This document shows positions 1 to 8,453 of a DNA stretch of 64,000 nucleotides, piece after piece. A program made the translations under genes and the position numbers. Within the stretch, counting starts at the first letter, position 1. Each line of letters starts with the position of its first letter. The notes under the pieces were generated by a model. The model ran no database searches, had not been told where the DNA came from, and saw only the letters and a list, made by a program, of their open reading frames with translations. The stretch covers positions 124,001 to 188,000 of the forward strand of contig NZ_NPKI01000046.1 of assembly GCF_002284565.1 (NCBI RefSeq), given 5' to 3'. The stretch comes from Mesorhizobium mediterraneum. GTDB taxonomy: Bacteria; Pseudomonadota; Alphaproteobacteria; Rhizobiales; Rhizobiaceae.

Positions 1-414
1 ATGCAGCAAAACGACAGAGCCGCTCATATCAGGCTCGCAATCCGACGCGCCAGCGATGCGGGCATCGTGATGGCAAAGGGGCAAAAGAGGGTGCGAATCA
101 AGGACATTGCAAGGGTTGATACTACTCCGATTACTTTTAGCCGGATAATAAATTTTGCCCAATTCGGGTGGCTGTTGGCGCGCGACAGGGCGTGTCGGAA
201 ATGGATGGATCGCAAAATGGTTGCATTGCCGGCCGGCTTGCGGACGGCCGCGCGGTCAAGAGCAGGCGACACCTTCAGATCCAGTTTGAGCAGGGTGTTG
301 AATTAGGTAGTCTAAATATAAGAAATCATTACGAAAACGTAATCTGAACGTTCAGTTCCGGTTCATTCTTCGGGCTCTATTCCTCAGGCATCGACAACCA
401 AGGAGTACCCAGTC
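1..414. other. Intergenic leader with small palindromes, no supported gene
   Basis: I see no convincing gene here. A 101-residue open frame runs from base 1 to 306 but matches nothing I recognise and has no ribosome binding site inside the window. Just upstream of the RcnB-like gene are two small symmetric sites. ATTACG-AAAA-CGTAAT lies at 328-343 and the perfect 12-bp palindrome CTGAACGTTCAG at 344-355. They abut one another 60-85 bp before the start codon, so they could be operator half-sites for that gene. No bound regulator is known. Confidence 0.4.
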
Positions 415-786
415 ATGAAACGCATCGTTCTTTCCGCAGTCGCCCTCTCGATGCTGGCTGCCACGTCCCTGCAGGGCCAGGCATCGCCGCTGAACGCGCC
501 GAATGCACCGCAGTCGACCTACAGCCAGGTTGACTGGAAGACGTCGGACAAGCATGTCGACGTGAAGAAGCGCGTCGTGGTGAAGAAGAAAGTCGTCGTG
601 AAGAGGAACCATTGGCGCAACGGCCAGAAATATTCCAGCTGGAAGCGCCACCAGCCGATCCGCGACTATCGCCACTATGGCCTGCGTCGTCCTGGCCGTG
701 GCCAGGAATGGATCCGCGTCGGCAACGACTATCTCTTGGTCAGCGTCGTCTCCGGCATCATCTTCGGCGCGATCGCCACGCATTAA
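415..786 (+). CDS. RcnB-like small periplasmic protein
   Basis: A 123-residue exported protein. Residues 1-23 form a typical Sec signal peptide (basic MKR, hydrophobic core, QASP-type end). The mature part is rich in Lys, Val and Arg (KKRVVVKKKVVVKR around residues 45-60). It then has the HWRNGQKYSSW...IRDYRHYGLRRPGRGQEWIRVGNDYLLVS stretch typical of the RcnB family, in which aromatic and basic residues precede a short C-terminal hydrophobic segment. RcnB proteins are implicated in nickel/cobalt homeostasis in enterobacteria. Rhizobial paralogues are numerous and their role is not settled. The gene stands alone, followed by a terminator-like hairpin. Confidence 0.7.
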   Translation: MKRIVLSAVALSMLAATSLQGQASPLNAPNAPQSTYSQVDWKTSDKHVDVKKRVVVKKKVVVKRNHWRNGQKYSSWKRHQPIRDYRHYGLRRPGRGQEWIRVGNDYLLVSVVSGIIFGAIATH

Positions 787-825
787 CCGTCAAAAGGTCG
801 ACCGGCACTTTGCCGGAATAGGAAA

Positions 826-856
826 GAAGGCGGCCCGCAGAGGCCGCCTTCTTTGT
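826..856 (+). terminator. Terminator-like hairpin after the RcnB-like gene
   Basis: AAGGCGGCC (827-835) and GGCCGCCTT (842-850) form a perfect 9-bp stem with a 6-nt loop. A short CTTTGT tail follows, so the U-tract is weak. It separates the RcnB-like gene from dnaG. Confidence 0.55.
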
Positions 857-943
857 GCCCTGTGAAAACCGGGTATGGTTGCGCATTAGGAGTCGTCGGG
901 CTTCGCCGGCGTGATTATATGGAGGGCAAACGAGCCGTTCCCG

Positions 944-2914
944 ATGCGCTTTCCACCTGCCTTCCTCGACGAGATACGCGACCGCGTGCCGATTTCATCG
1001 GTGATCGGCCAGCGCGTGGCGTGGGACAGGAAGAAGACCAACGCGCCGCGCGGCGATTATTGGGCGTGCTGTCCCTTTCATGGCGAGAAGAGCCCGTCCT
1101 TCCATTGCGAGGACAAGAAGGGCCGCTACCATTGCTTCGGCTGCTCGGTTTCGGGCGACCATTTCAAGTTCCTGACTGAACTCGACGGAATGAGCTTTCC
1201 TGAAGCGGTCGAGAAGATCGCCGACTTGGCCGGCGTGCCGATGCCGGTTCGCGATGCTCAGGAGGAGCGGCGCGAAAAGGAACGCGCCAGCCTGACCGAT
1301 GTCATGGAGATGGCGACCGCTTTCTTCCAGGAGCGGCTGCAGGGACCGGAAGGCGCAAAAGCCCGCGCCTATCTGCGCGACCGAGGGCTGACGCCGGCGA
1401 CGCAGCAATCGTTCCGGCTCGGCTATGCGCCGGACAGCCGCAACGCGCTGAAGGAGCATCTTGCCGCCAAGGGCGTGCCCAAGGCCGACATCGAGGCATG
1501 CGGGCTGGTGCGCCATGGCGACGACGTTCCGGTTTCCTACGATTGGTTCCGCGACCGCATTATGTTCCCGATTCCGGATTCCAGAGGCAAGATAATCGCC
1601 TTTGGCGGGCGGGCGCTGGCAGCCGATGCGCTCGCCAAATACATGAATTCACCCGACACCGAGCTCTTCCACAAGGGCAATGTGCTCTACAATTTCGCCC
1701 GTGCGCGCCAAGCGCTGGCAAAGGGGGCGCTGGCCAAGGGCGGCACGGTCATCGCCGTCGAAGGCTATATGGACGTGATCGCGCTGGCGCAGGCCGGTTT
1801 CGAAAATGTCGTGGCGCCACTCGGCACCGCGCTGACCGAAAATCAGCTCGAGCTCCTGTGGCGCATGGCCGGCGAGCCGGTGCTGTGCTTCGACGGCGAC
1901 CAGGCCGGACTGAAGGCGGCATGGCGCGCCGCCGATATGGCGCTGCCGGCGGTTCAGGCAGGCCGCTCGGTGCGCTTTGCTCTTCTGCCCGAAGGCAAGG
2001 ATCCCGACGATCTGGTCAAGGCCGATGGGCCGGACGCGTTTCGCGCCGTGCTTTCCGAGGCGCGGCCGCTCGCCGACCTTTTGTGGGTGCGCGAAACGGC
2101 CGGCGGCATCTTCGACACGCCGGAGCGGCGGGCGGAACTGGAAAAGACGCTGCGCGAACTGACCAGCCGCATCCGCGACGAGAGCTTGCGCTATCACTAC
2201 CAACAGGAAATGCGCGAGCGGGTGCTAAGCTTTTTTGGTGCCCAGCGCGGGCGCCAAGAGCGTCGTCAAGATGGGCGTCAAGGTGGGCGGCCCGGCGAGC
2301 GCTTTCAGGGCAAGGGCTCAGCTCCTGGCGGACAGTTCGCACGCGGCGGCGGTGGACGTACCGCGATCACCGAAAGCCTCGGCCGTTCGGCGCTGGTCAA
2401 GCGCAGCAGCGAGGGAATGTCGGTGCGCGAGGCGACGATCATTGCAGCTCTTGTTAATCATCCGGCGCTGATCGACGAGAATTTCGCCCATGTCGAGTTC
2501 CTCGACCTCGCCAACACCGATCTGAAGCGATTGCACGCGGCCATTCTCGACGCGATGGCCCATGACATGGCCAACGACCGCAACGCGGTGATCGCGACGA
2601 TCGAACGGGCCGGCTGCGGCGAAATCTGGGCGCGCGCGGTGGCGCTGATCAAGCGGGCGCGGCAATGGCCGGCGCTGGAAACCGCCGGACTTGACGATGC
2701 CCGCGACGCCTTCAGCCAAGCTCTCCACTTGCAGCGCAGCGCGCGCACCTTACATAAGGAGCTGAAACAGGCGGAAGCGGCGCTCGCCAGCGATCCCACG
2801 GATGAAAACTACCGGCATCTCATCGAGATCCAGGCGCAATTTCGTGACGTGCAAGCAACGGAAGCGCTGATCGAAGGGTTCGGTGTGTCCTCGGGCAGGG
2901 CCGGGCGGGCGTAG
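944..2914 (+). CDS. dnaG: DNA primase DnaG
   Basis: Primase that lays RNA primers for chromosome replication with DnaB helicase. The 656-residue product begins MRFPPAFLDEIRDRVPISSV, the normal DnaG N-terminus. I therefore prefer the ATG at 944 over an in-frame GTG at 911. The CHC2 zinc finger is visible (C43-x2-H46 ... C64-x2-C67). It is followed by the RNA polymerase core domain and the TOPRIM motifs (VEGYMDVIAL, then CFDGDQAG with the metal-binding Asp pair). A Gly/Arg/Gln-rich linker around residues 440-480 separates the core from the C-terminal DnaB-binding domain. The order dnaG then rpoD is conserved across Rhizobiales. Length and motifs are complete. Confidence 0.97.
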   Translation: MRFPPAFLDEIRDRVPISSVIGQRVAWDRKKTNAPRGDYWACCPFHGEKSPSFHCEDKKGRYHCFGCSVSGDHFKFLTELDGMSFPEAVEKIADLAGVPMPVRDAQEERREKERASLTDVMEMATAFFQERLQGPEGAKARAYLRDRGLTPATQQSFRLGYAPDSRNALKEHLAAKGVPKADIEACGLVRHGDDVPVSYDWFRDRIMFPIPDSRGKIIAFGGRALAADALAKYMNSPDTELFHKGNVLYNFARARQALAKGALAKGGTVIAVEGYMDVIALAQAGFENVVAPLGTALTENQLELLWRMAGEPVLCFDGDQAGLKAAWRAADMALPAVQAGRSVRFALLPEGKDPDDLVKADGPDAFRAVLSEARPLADLLWVRETAGGIFDTPERRAELEKTLRELTSRIRDESLRYHYQQEMRERVLSFFGAQRGRQERRQDGRQGGRPGERFQGKGSAPGGQFARGGGGRTAITESLGRSALVKRSSEGMSVREATIIAALVNHPALIDENFAHVEFLDLANTDLKRLHAAILDAMAHDMANDRNAVIATIERAGCGEIWARAVALIKRARQWPALETAGLDDARDAFSQALHLQRSARTLHKELKQAEAALASDPTDENYRHLIEIQAQFRDVQATEALIEGFGVSSGRAGRA

Positions 2915-3285
2915 GTCGAAGCTTACGAAAGGGTGAAAGTGCAGGACCGTGCTTGCGCGTCGAATCAGCCGGGGCGCTTTAAGTCGGGTAATTGATTCGC
3001 TTTTTTCATGCGAATCATGCGAGAGGCGCTTGACCTTCTGGCAGAATGACGGAATCAGGACGATTCGAAACGTTAACCCGCGCCGGCGTCGACGGGAAGT
3101 GCAGCGATGTGAGGTACCGGTCACTGGACAGGCATTCGGCCTGCCACAGATACCAGGGTTAATCTGGACTTAACGAGAGATGCAGTTACTGGCCCGGGGA
3201 AGCGCGCTCAAGAGCGAGCGCATCTGATTTAACCGGTACGGCAGCTTACGCGGCTTGATACTTAGCCGCTTGGAGAAAATAAAGA
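2915..3285. other. dnaG-rpoD intergenic region
   Basis: 371 bp without a supported gene. An 8-bp inverted repeat TGATTCGC (2993-3000) and GCGAATCA (3010-3017) flanks a T-rich loop, and could be a weak terminator after dnaG or a regulatory hairpin. The ribosome binding site of rpoD is GGAGA at 3272-3276. I could not identify a convincing -35/-10 pair by eye. Confidence 0.4.
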
Positions 3286-5307
3286 ATGGCGACAAAAGAA
3301 AAGGAAGAGGTCGAGACCGAACGCGAAGGCGCCACCGATGGCCCTCTGCTCGACCTTTCCGACGATGCTGTCAAGAAGATGATCAAGGCCGCCAAGAAGC
3401 GCGGCTATGTCACCATGGATGAACTGAATTCGGTGCTGCCCTCGGAGGAAGTGACCTCCGAGCAGATCGAGGACACGATGGCCATGCTCTCCGACATGGG
3501 CATCAACGTGGTCGAGGACGACGAGCAGGGCGAGGAGCCCGAAGCCGCCGATGCGGCTGCCGACGCCGAGGAAGACGCCAACGAGCTGGCCGAGCAGACC
3601 GGCACCGCCGTTGCCGCGACGACCACCAAGAAAGAGCCGACCGATCGCACCGACGATCCGGTTCGCATGTATCTGCGCGAGATGGGCTCGGTCGAGCTTC
3701 TGTCGCGCGAGGGCGAAATCGCGATCGCCAAGCGCATCGAGGCCGGCCGCGAGACGATGATCGCGGGCCTGTGCGAAAGCCCGCTGACGTTCCAGGCCAT
3801 CATCATCTGGCGTGACGAGCTCAATGAATCGAAGATCCTGTTGCGCGAGATCATCGACCTCGAAGCGACCTATGCCGGTCCGGAGGCCAAGCAGGCGCCG
3901 GTGGTCGAGCGGATTGAGGAAGCCAAGACCGAGGAAAAGCCGCGCCGTTCACGCGAGGACGAGGACGACATCACCAATGTCGGCGCCGACACGCGCGGTC
4001 TGACTGATGACGACGAGGAAGACGAGGACGAGGCCAGCCTGTCGCTGGCGGCGATGGAAGCGGAACTGCGCCCGCAGGTGATGGAGACGCTCGACGTCAT
4101 CGCCGACACCTATAAGAAGTTGCGCAAGCTGCAGGACCAGCAGGTCGAGAACCGGCTGGCCGCAGCCGGCACGCTGTCGCCCAGCCAGGACCGCCGGCTG
4201 AAGGAGCTGAAGGACCAGCTGATCAAGGCGGTGAAGTCGCTATCCCTAAACACGGCGCGCATCGAGGCGCTGGTCGAGCAGCTCTACGACATCAACAAGC
4301 GCCTGGTGCAGAATGAAGGCAAGCTGTTGCGGCTGGCCGAAAGCTATGGCGTGCGCCGCGAGGAATTCCTGAAGGAGTATCAGGGCTCGGAGCTCGATCC
4401 GAACTGGACGCGCTCGATCGGCAATCTGACCTCGCGCGGCTGGAAGGAATTCACCAAGAACGAGAAGGATGCGATCCGCGACCTGCGCGCCGAGATCCAG
4501 AACCTCGCTACCGAAACGGCGATCTCGATCCTCGAGTTCCGCAAGATCGTCAACCAAGTGCAGAAGGGCGAACGCGAAGCCGCGATCGCCAAGAAGGAAA
4601 TGGTGGAGGCCAATCTGCGCCTCGTCATTTCCATCGCCAAGAAATACACCAATCGCGGCCTGCAGTTCCTCGATCTGATCCAGGAAGGCAATATCGGCTT
4701 GATGAAGGCGGTCGACAAATTCGAATACCGGCGCGGTTACAAGTTCTCGACCTACGCGACATGGTGGATCCGGCAAGCGATCACCCGTTCGATCGCCGAC
4801 CAGGCGCGCACTATCCGCATTCCGGTGCACATGATCGAGACGATCAACAAGATCGTACGCACCTCGCGCCAGATGCTGCACGAGATCGGCCGCGAGCCGA
4901 CGCCGGAGGAACTGGCGGAAAAGCTCGCCATGCCGCTGGAAAAAGTGCGCAAGGTGCTGAAGATCGCCAAGGAGCCGATCTCGCTCGAAACGCCGGTCGG
5001 CGACGAGGAGGATTCGCATCTCGGTGATTTCATCGAGGACAAGATGGCGATCCTGCCGATCGATGCGGCGATCCAGGCCAATCTGCGCGAAACGACGACG
5101 CGGGTGCTTGCTTCGCTCACCCCGCGCGAAGAGCGCGTGCTCAGAATGCGCTTCGGCATCGGCATGAACACCGACCACACGCTGGAAGAAGTCGGCCAGC
5201 AGTTCTCGGTGACCCGCGAGCGTATCCGCCAGATCGAAGCCAAGGCGCTGCGCAAGCTCAAGCACCCGAGCCGCTCGCGCAAGCTGCGGAGCTTCCTCGA
5301 CAGCTGA
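3286..5307 (+). CDS. rpoD: RNA polymerase primary sigma factor RpoD (sigma-70)
   Basis: Housekeeping sigma factor, 673 residues, the usual size for Rhizobiales. Region 1.1 is at the N-terminus (DDAVKKMIKAAKKRGYVTMDELNSVLP), followed by a long acidic non-conserved insert (residues about 65-250). Region 2 contains EANLRLVISIAKKYTNRGLQFLDLIQEGN and the promoter -10 reading segment with YATWWIRQAITRS. Region 3 follows, then region 4.2 near the C-terminus (VTRERIRQIEAKALRKLK), which reads the -35 element. The start ATG has GGAGA 9 bases upstream. It lies downstream of dnaG and ends in a strong intrinsic terminator. Confidence 0.98.
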   Translation: MATKEKEEVETEREGATDGPLLDLSDDAVKKMIKAAKKRGYVTMDELNSVLPSEEVTSEQIEDTMAMLSDMGINVVEDDEQGEEPEAADAAADAEEDANELAEQTGTAVAATTTKKEPTDRTDDPVRMYLREMGSVELLSREGEIAIAKRIEAGRETMIAGLCESPLTFQAIIIWRDELNESKILLREIIDLEATYAGPEAKQAPVVERIEEAKTEEKPRRSREDEDDITNVGADTRGLTDDDEEDEDEASLSLAAMEAELRPQVMETLDVIADTYKKLRKLQDQQVENRLAAAGTLSPSQDRRLKELKDQLIKAVKSLSLNTARIEALVEQLYDINKRLVQNEGKLLRLAESYGVRREEFLKEYQGSELDPNWTRSIGNLTSRGWKEFTKNEKDAIRDLRAEIQNLATETAISILEFRKIVNQVQKGEREAAIAKKEMVEANLRLVISIAKKYTNRGLQFLDLIQEGNIGLMKAVDKFEYRRGYKFSTYATWWIRQAITRSIADQARTIRIPVHMIETINKIVRTSRQMLHEIGREPTPEELAEKLAMPLEKVRKVLKIAKEPISLETPVGDEEDSHLGDFIEDKMAILPIDAAIQANLRETTTRVLASLTPREERVLRMRFGIGMNTDHTLEEVGQQFSVTRERIRQIEAKALRKLKHPSRSRKLRSFLDS

Positions 5308-5333
5308 TGCCGGGGTACCGGATAAGCAATTTG

Positions 5334-5358
5334 AAGGGCGCTGCGGCGCCCTTTTTCG
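5334..5358 (+). terminator. Intrinsic terminator of rpoD
   Basis: AAGGGCG (5334-5340), loop CTGCGG, CGCCCTT (5347-5353), then a run of T. It is a canonical Rho-independent terminator 26 bases after the rpoD stop codon. Confidence 0.85.
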
Positions 5359-5516
5359 TTCGCGGCACAGAGATTGTCTCGCAGACGGTGCGGTTGTTCT
5401 TGCAGCACACCTGCTGTGGGAGGATAATCTCGTGTCGGATGCATTTTCTGGGCGACAAACCCGGATGCCCGCCCCGGCAGTGACGCCGTGCTCCGAGGCC
5501 CCGGAGGGAGGTGTGC

Positions 5517-5810
5517 ATGACGAACTATATCGTGCTGATCAACTGGACGGAGCAGGGCGCCAAAAATGTGCGCGAGTCGCCGAAGCGGCTCGATGCCGCC
5601 AAGAAGCTGCTGGGAGACATGGGCGGCTCATTCAGGGCGTTTTATCTCACCATGGGCGAATGCGATATGGTGGCGATCGTCGAAGCGCCCGACGACGCGG
5701 TGCTCGCTCGTTTCTCGCTGATGCTGGCGTCAGGCGGTAACGTGAGGACGCGGACGCTCAAGGCTTTCCCGGAATTGGCCTATCGCGAGATCATCGCCTC
5801 GCTCGGGTGA
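5517..5810 (+). CDS. GYD-domain protein
   Basis: A 97-residue single-domain protein beginning MTNYIVLINWTEQGAKNVRE. It has the GYD-family fold pattern of a short ferredoxin-like alpha/beta domain (TMGECDMVAIVEAPDDAVLARF, then TRTLKAF near the end). The family has no assigned biochemical role. The ATG at 5517 follows GGAGGGAG at 5503-5510 with a 6-base gap, so it is a better start than the GTG two codons upstream. It is a monocistronic unit between the rpoD terminator and a GC-rich hairpin. Confidence 0.85.
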   Translation: MTNYIVLINWTEQGAKNVRESPKRLDAAKKLLGDMGGSFRAFYLTMGECDMVAIVEAPDDAVLARFSLMLASGGNVRTRTLKAFPELAYREIIASLG

Positions 5811-5862
5811 GACGCTGCGCGGCTACAGACCCGCGCAAGGCCGAGTTCCTGATATCGGAAGG

Positions 5863-5887
5863 TCGGGCGCCGCTTGACGGCGCCCGA
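5863..5887. repeat. GC-rich perfect hairpin, possible terminator
   Basis: TCGGGCGCCG (5863-5872) and CGGCGCCCGA (5878-5887) form a perfect 10-bp stem with a CTTGA loop. It lies after the GYD gene and 20 bases before the sulfotransferase-like gene. There is no T-tract, so termination would need Rho or would be partial. Confidence 0.5.
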
Positions 5888-5907
5888 TCCGCCGATCATG
5901 AGGAAGA

Positions 5908-6543
5908 ATGCTGCTTTCGCTCGAAAAGAACTTCATTTTCATCCATATCCCGAAGACCGCCGGGACCTCGCTCACCCGTGCGCTAAGTCCGTGGAGCTTG
6001 AGACCGCAGCGAACGCAATGGCGTCGCCTGCTGTCACATCTTCCCGTGCGCGAAACGCCTCAAAATGCGTTCCTCAGGCAGCATGACAAAGCAAGCTGGG
6101 TGAAGCACAAGCTGCCGGCGGAGATCTATGATAGCGCCTACAAATTCGCCGTCGTGCGCAACCCTTTCGAACTTGCGGTCTCGACCTATTATTTCCGCCG
6201 CGACTATCTCTCCGGCCGGCGCTGGCACAGAGCCAGGGTCTTGGATTTCAAGGCTTTCCTGCGCTATCTCGAACGCAAGAACCGGCTTGTGCGGGTGGAC
6301 CAGACGAGCTGGATTTCGGACAGGCACGGAAACCTCATCATCGACGAGATTTTGCGGTTTGAAACACTGGCCGAGCAATTTAATGCGCTGGTCGAACGAC
6401 TCGATCTGCCGGGCGAGGTGAAGCTTCCCCGGTCAAACGTCAATACACCTTACGATTATCGCGCGGTCTACGATGACGAGGCGAAAAGCATCGTGCGACG
6501 GCTCTATTTCAGGGATTTCGAGCGCTTCGGCTACAAATTCTGA
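5908..6543 (+). CDS. Sulfotransferase-family protein (PAPS-binding type)
   Basis: A 211-residue protein with the 5'-phosphosulfate loop motif near its N-terminus (FIHIPKTAGTSLTRAL, residues 10-25). It also has the downstream YKFAVVRNPFELAVSTYYF segment (about residues 72-90), which matches the 3'-phosphate binding region of the Sulfotransfer_2/carbohydrate sulfotransferase families. Such enzymes transfer sulfate from PAPS to polysaccharide or lipid acceptors. In rhizobia the acceptors can be surface polysaccharides or Nod factors, but the substrate here cannot be read from sequence. GAGGAAG precedes the ATG. No signal peptide is seen. It stands alone, so its pathway is unknown. Confidence 0.75.
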   Translation: MLLSLEKNFIFIHIPKTAGTSLTRALSPWSLRPQRTQWRRLLSHLPVRETPQNAFLRQHDKASWVKHKLPAEIYDSAYKFAVVRNPFELAVSTYYFRRDYLSGRRWHRARVLDFKAFLRYLERKNRLVRVDQTSWISDRHGNLIIDEILRFETLAEQFNALVERLDLPGEVKLPRSNVNTPYDYRAVYDDEAKSIVRRLYFRDFERFGYKF

Positions 6544-6658
6544 CTTTTCAGACCGCAATTCGTCGGCAAGATGCCGCGTCGCGGCCAGGCTGGTCCGGAC
6601 GTTGCGGGGCGAGGACATTTCCCGGATAGTCAGCGCAGCCCTTCAGGTCGCTAAACAC

Positions 6659-7039
6659 ATGCCCAAGCCTCTGCTGACCATCTGGTACAACACCCGTTGT
6701 CCGGTTTGCGATGCCGGCATCGTCAGGCAGAAGCGGCGGCTGGTCGAGGCGATCAAGGCCGGGCGGATAGCGTTTCGCGACATCAATGCCGAGCCGTCGG
6801 CGCTGGCCGGATACGGCGTGTCGCTGGAGGACATCCGCCGCCGGCTGCATGCAACCGATGCGGACGGCAAACTGCTGGTCGGCGCCGACGTCGCAATTGC
6901 CGTCTGGCTGGCAACACCGGGCCATGGCTGGCTGGCGGCGCTGTTCGGCAACCGCGTCGCGCTGCCGTTGACGCGCTATGCCTATGATCGCTTCGCCGAT
7001 CTTCTCTATGCCTGGAACCGGCGCAAGGGTCGCTGGTAG
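6659..7039 (+). CDS. DCC-family (DUF393) thiol-disulfide oxidoreductase-like protein
   Basis: A 126-residue protein starting MPKPLLTIWYNTRCPVCDAG. The family normally has a D-x-x-C-x-x-C start (YDGxCxxC). Here the motif reads YNTRCPVC, so the two cysteines are kept and the leading Asp-Gly is changed. The rest (FRDINAEP, then LLVGADVAIAVWLATPG, with a C-terminal LPLTRYAYDRFADLLYAWNRR helix) fits the DCC domain. The role is a predicted thiol-disulfide oxidoreductase; substrates are unknown. The start is chosen at the ATG that gives the standard family N-terminus. An open frame continues upstream but overlaps the sulfotransferase-like gene. Confidence 0.75.
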   Translation: MPKPLLTIWYNTRCPVCDAGIVRQKRRLVEAIKAGRIAFRDINAEPSALAGYGVSLEDIRRRLHATDADGKLLVGADVAIAVWLATPGHGWLAALFGNRVALPLTRYAYDRFADLLYAWNRRKGRW

Positions 7040-7121
7040 CCGGCACAGACATCCTTCATCGAAAGGCCGGAACTGACTCCGGGCCGCAAATGCGCGCCTT
7101 CAATCCTGCGGCGCGGAATTA

Positions 7122-7193
7122 AGTTACATCGTAAGATATATCTTGATTCAATCGTCTCACACGCCTAATTAAGATATATCGTAAGACATAACT
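7122..7193 (+). promoter_or_regulatory. Candidate PadR operators
   Basis: Two AT-rich sites interrupt GC-rich DNA upstream of the PadR gene. The sequence ATCGTAAGA occurs at 7128-7136 and again at 7178-7186, a spacing of 50 bp. The element TAAGATATATC also occurs twice, at 7132-7142 (within the palindrome AAGATATATCTT) and at 7170-7180. The last copy ends about 20 bp before the start codon. This arrangement fits autoregulation by the dimeric PadR product. Confidence 0.55.
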
Positions 7194-7206
7194 CAAGGAG
7201 CAGACA

Positions 7207-7878
7207 ATGCACAGACATCATCATTTCGGGGAGCGCGCCGAGCGCGTTTTCATGCATATGGCCGGCAAGTTCGGCGGCCGTGGCGGCGGCTTCGGCCCAT
7301 TTGGCCACGGCATGAGGGGCGGCGGCCGCGGCGGGCCGGGCGACATGTTCCGCGCCGGACGCATGCTGGCCGACGGCGATCTCAAACTGATCACGCTGTC
7401 GCTGCTGGCCGAGGCTCCGCGCCACGGCTACGACATCATCAAGGCGCTGGAGGAGCGCACCAGCGGCGTCTACAGCCCGAGCCCGGGGGTGGTCTATCCG
7501 ACGCTGACGTTCCTGGAAGAGGCCGGCTATGCCGTCTCGTCGGCGGAAGGCAACAAGAAGGTGTTTTCGATTACCGAGGCAGGGCAGGCGCATCTCAACG
7601 ACAATCGCGAGATGATCGACCATGTGCTCGACCATCTCGAGCGTTTCGGCCGCAAGATGGCAAAGGCGCGCGACTGGTTCGGCTGGAACGACGATGGCGA
7701 GGATGGCGGACGGCGCGGCCGAGGCCGTTCGGAAAAGCGCGACGAATTCCGCGCAGTGCGCCACCGGCTGCGCGCAGCCCTCGGTGACATCGTCGATGCG
7801 CCGGCTGAAAAACAGGCCGAGGCGATCAGAATATTGGAAGGGGCCGCCGAAGCCCTGGAAGCGCTGTCACGCGACTGA
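7207..7878 (+). CDS. PadR-family transcriptional regulator
   Basis: A 223-residue regulator. A His/Gly/Arg-rich N-terminal extension (residues 1-55, rich in GGRGG) precedes the winged-helix domain. That domain has the PadR hallmark LKLITLSLLAEAPRHGYDIIKALEERTSGVYSPSPGVVYPTLTFLEEAGYV-type sequence. A helical C-terminal dimerisation part contains an Asp/Gly/Arg stretch around 160-180. PadR proteins are usually repressors released by small phenolic or other hydrophobic ligands and often regulate themselves. AAGGAG at 7195-7200 precedes the ATG. No obvious target gene follows in the same direction except the HlyU-like gene 115 bp on. Confidence 0.88.
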   Translation: MHRHHHFGERAERVFMHMAGKFGGRGGGFGPFGHGMRGGGRGGPGDMFRAGRMLADGDLKLITLSLLAEAPRHGYDIIKALEERTSGVYSPSPGVVYPTLTFLEEAGYAVSSAEGNKKVFSITEAGQAHLNDNREMIDHVLDHLERFGRKMAKARDWFGWNDDGEDGGRRGRGRSEKRDEFRAVRHRLRAALGDIVDAPAEKQAEAIRILEGAAEALEALSRD

Positions 7879-7938
7879 TCTCTGGTAGGCCGGGCCGGAT
7901 GCGGCCCCTTGCCCGTTTGCCTAAGGACCGCTAGTGAA

Positions 7939-7975
7939 AATCATCCTGCACCACGCTATGTGATGCAGGATGATT
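7939..7975. repeat. Perfect 12-bp inverted repeat in the leader of the HlyU-like gene
   Basis: AATCATCCTGCA (7939-7950) and TGCAGGATGATT (7964-7975) are perfect inverted repeats with a 13-base spacer. They end 5 bases before the GGAGGA ribosome binding site at 7981. They could be an operator, or a leader hairpin modulating translation. Confidence 0.6.
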
Positions 7976-7992
7976 GCGTTGGAGGATACCCC

Positions 7993-8286
7993 ATGTCTTT
8001 TCTGAAGCGTCTTTTTGGCGGTGGCGGCAGTGACGTGGGCGAGCCAAAAAGCGCTGCACCGGCAAAGCAGATCGAGCACAAGGGATTTCTGATCAGCGCC
8101 ACGCCCTACAAGGCGGAGGGCCAATACCAGACCTGCGGGGTGGTTTCGAAGGAAATCGACGGCGTGATGAAGGAGCACAAATTCATCCGCGCCGACCGTT
8201 TTGCCGGGCTCGACGACGCTGTCGACATCTCGATCAAGAAGGGCATCCAGCTCGTCGACGAGCAGGGCGAGAAGATGTTCGGTTAG
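7993..8286 (+). CDS. HlyU-family protein
   Basis: A 97-residue protein, MSFLKRLFGGG followed by a short linker and a compact domain (EHKGFLISATPYKAEGQYQTCGVVSKEIDGVMKEHKFIRADRF, then DISIKKGIQLVDEQGEKMF). This matches the small HlyU (PF10115) family annotated from the Vibrio name, but the rhizobial proteins lack a winged-helix and their function is unknown. GGAGGA at 7981-7986 fixes the ATG at 7993. It is preceded by a strong inverted repeat and followed by a bidirectional terminator shared with azoR. Confidence 0.75.
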   Translation: MSFLKRLFGGGGSDVGEPKSAAPAKQIEHKGFLISATPYKAEGQYQTCGVVSKEIDGVMKEHKFIRADRFAGLDDAVDISIKKGIQLVDEQGEKMFG

Positions 8287-8395
8287 CCTGGCAAATGGCG
8301 ATGTCGCGCGACTTCGGAGCGACGTCAGAAAAGCCTTGTCGCTGCCCTTGAGCTGTAGGATCTGCCGACGCCTCGTCGGGCATCAGGCGGATGGC

Positions 8396-8426
8396 AAAAA
8401 GGCAGGCGCCGGGCGCCTGCCTTTTT
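8396..8426. terminator. Bidirectional terminator between the HlyU-like gene and azoR
   Basis: AAAAA, GGCAGGCGC (8401-8409), short loop, GCGCCTGCC (8413-8421), TTTTT. The A-run and T-run on the two sides let it stop transcription from both convergent genes. Confidence 0.85.
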
Positions 8427-8453
8427 CAATTCTGGTTAGCAGTTGCTCGCGCT

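Noticed and set aside
1..306. A 101-codon open frame at the window start
   Set aside because: No ribosome binding site inside the window, no recognised family, and low-complexity basic composition; not enough support.
4246..5265. A 339-codon open frame on the minus strand inside rpoD
   Set aside because: It runs antisense to conserved sigma-70 regions, has no ribosome binding site and is explained by the codon bias of GC-rich DNA.
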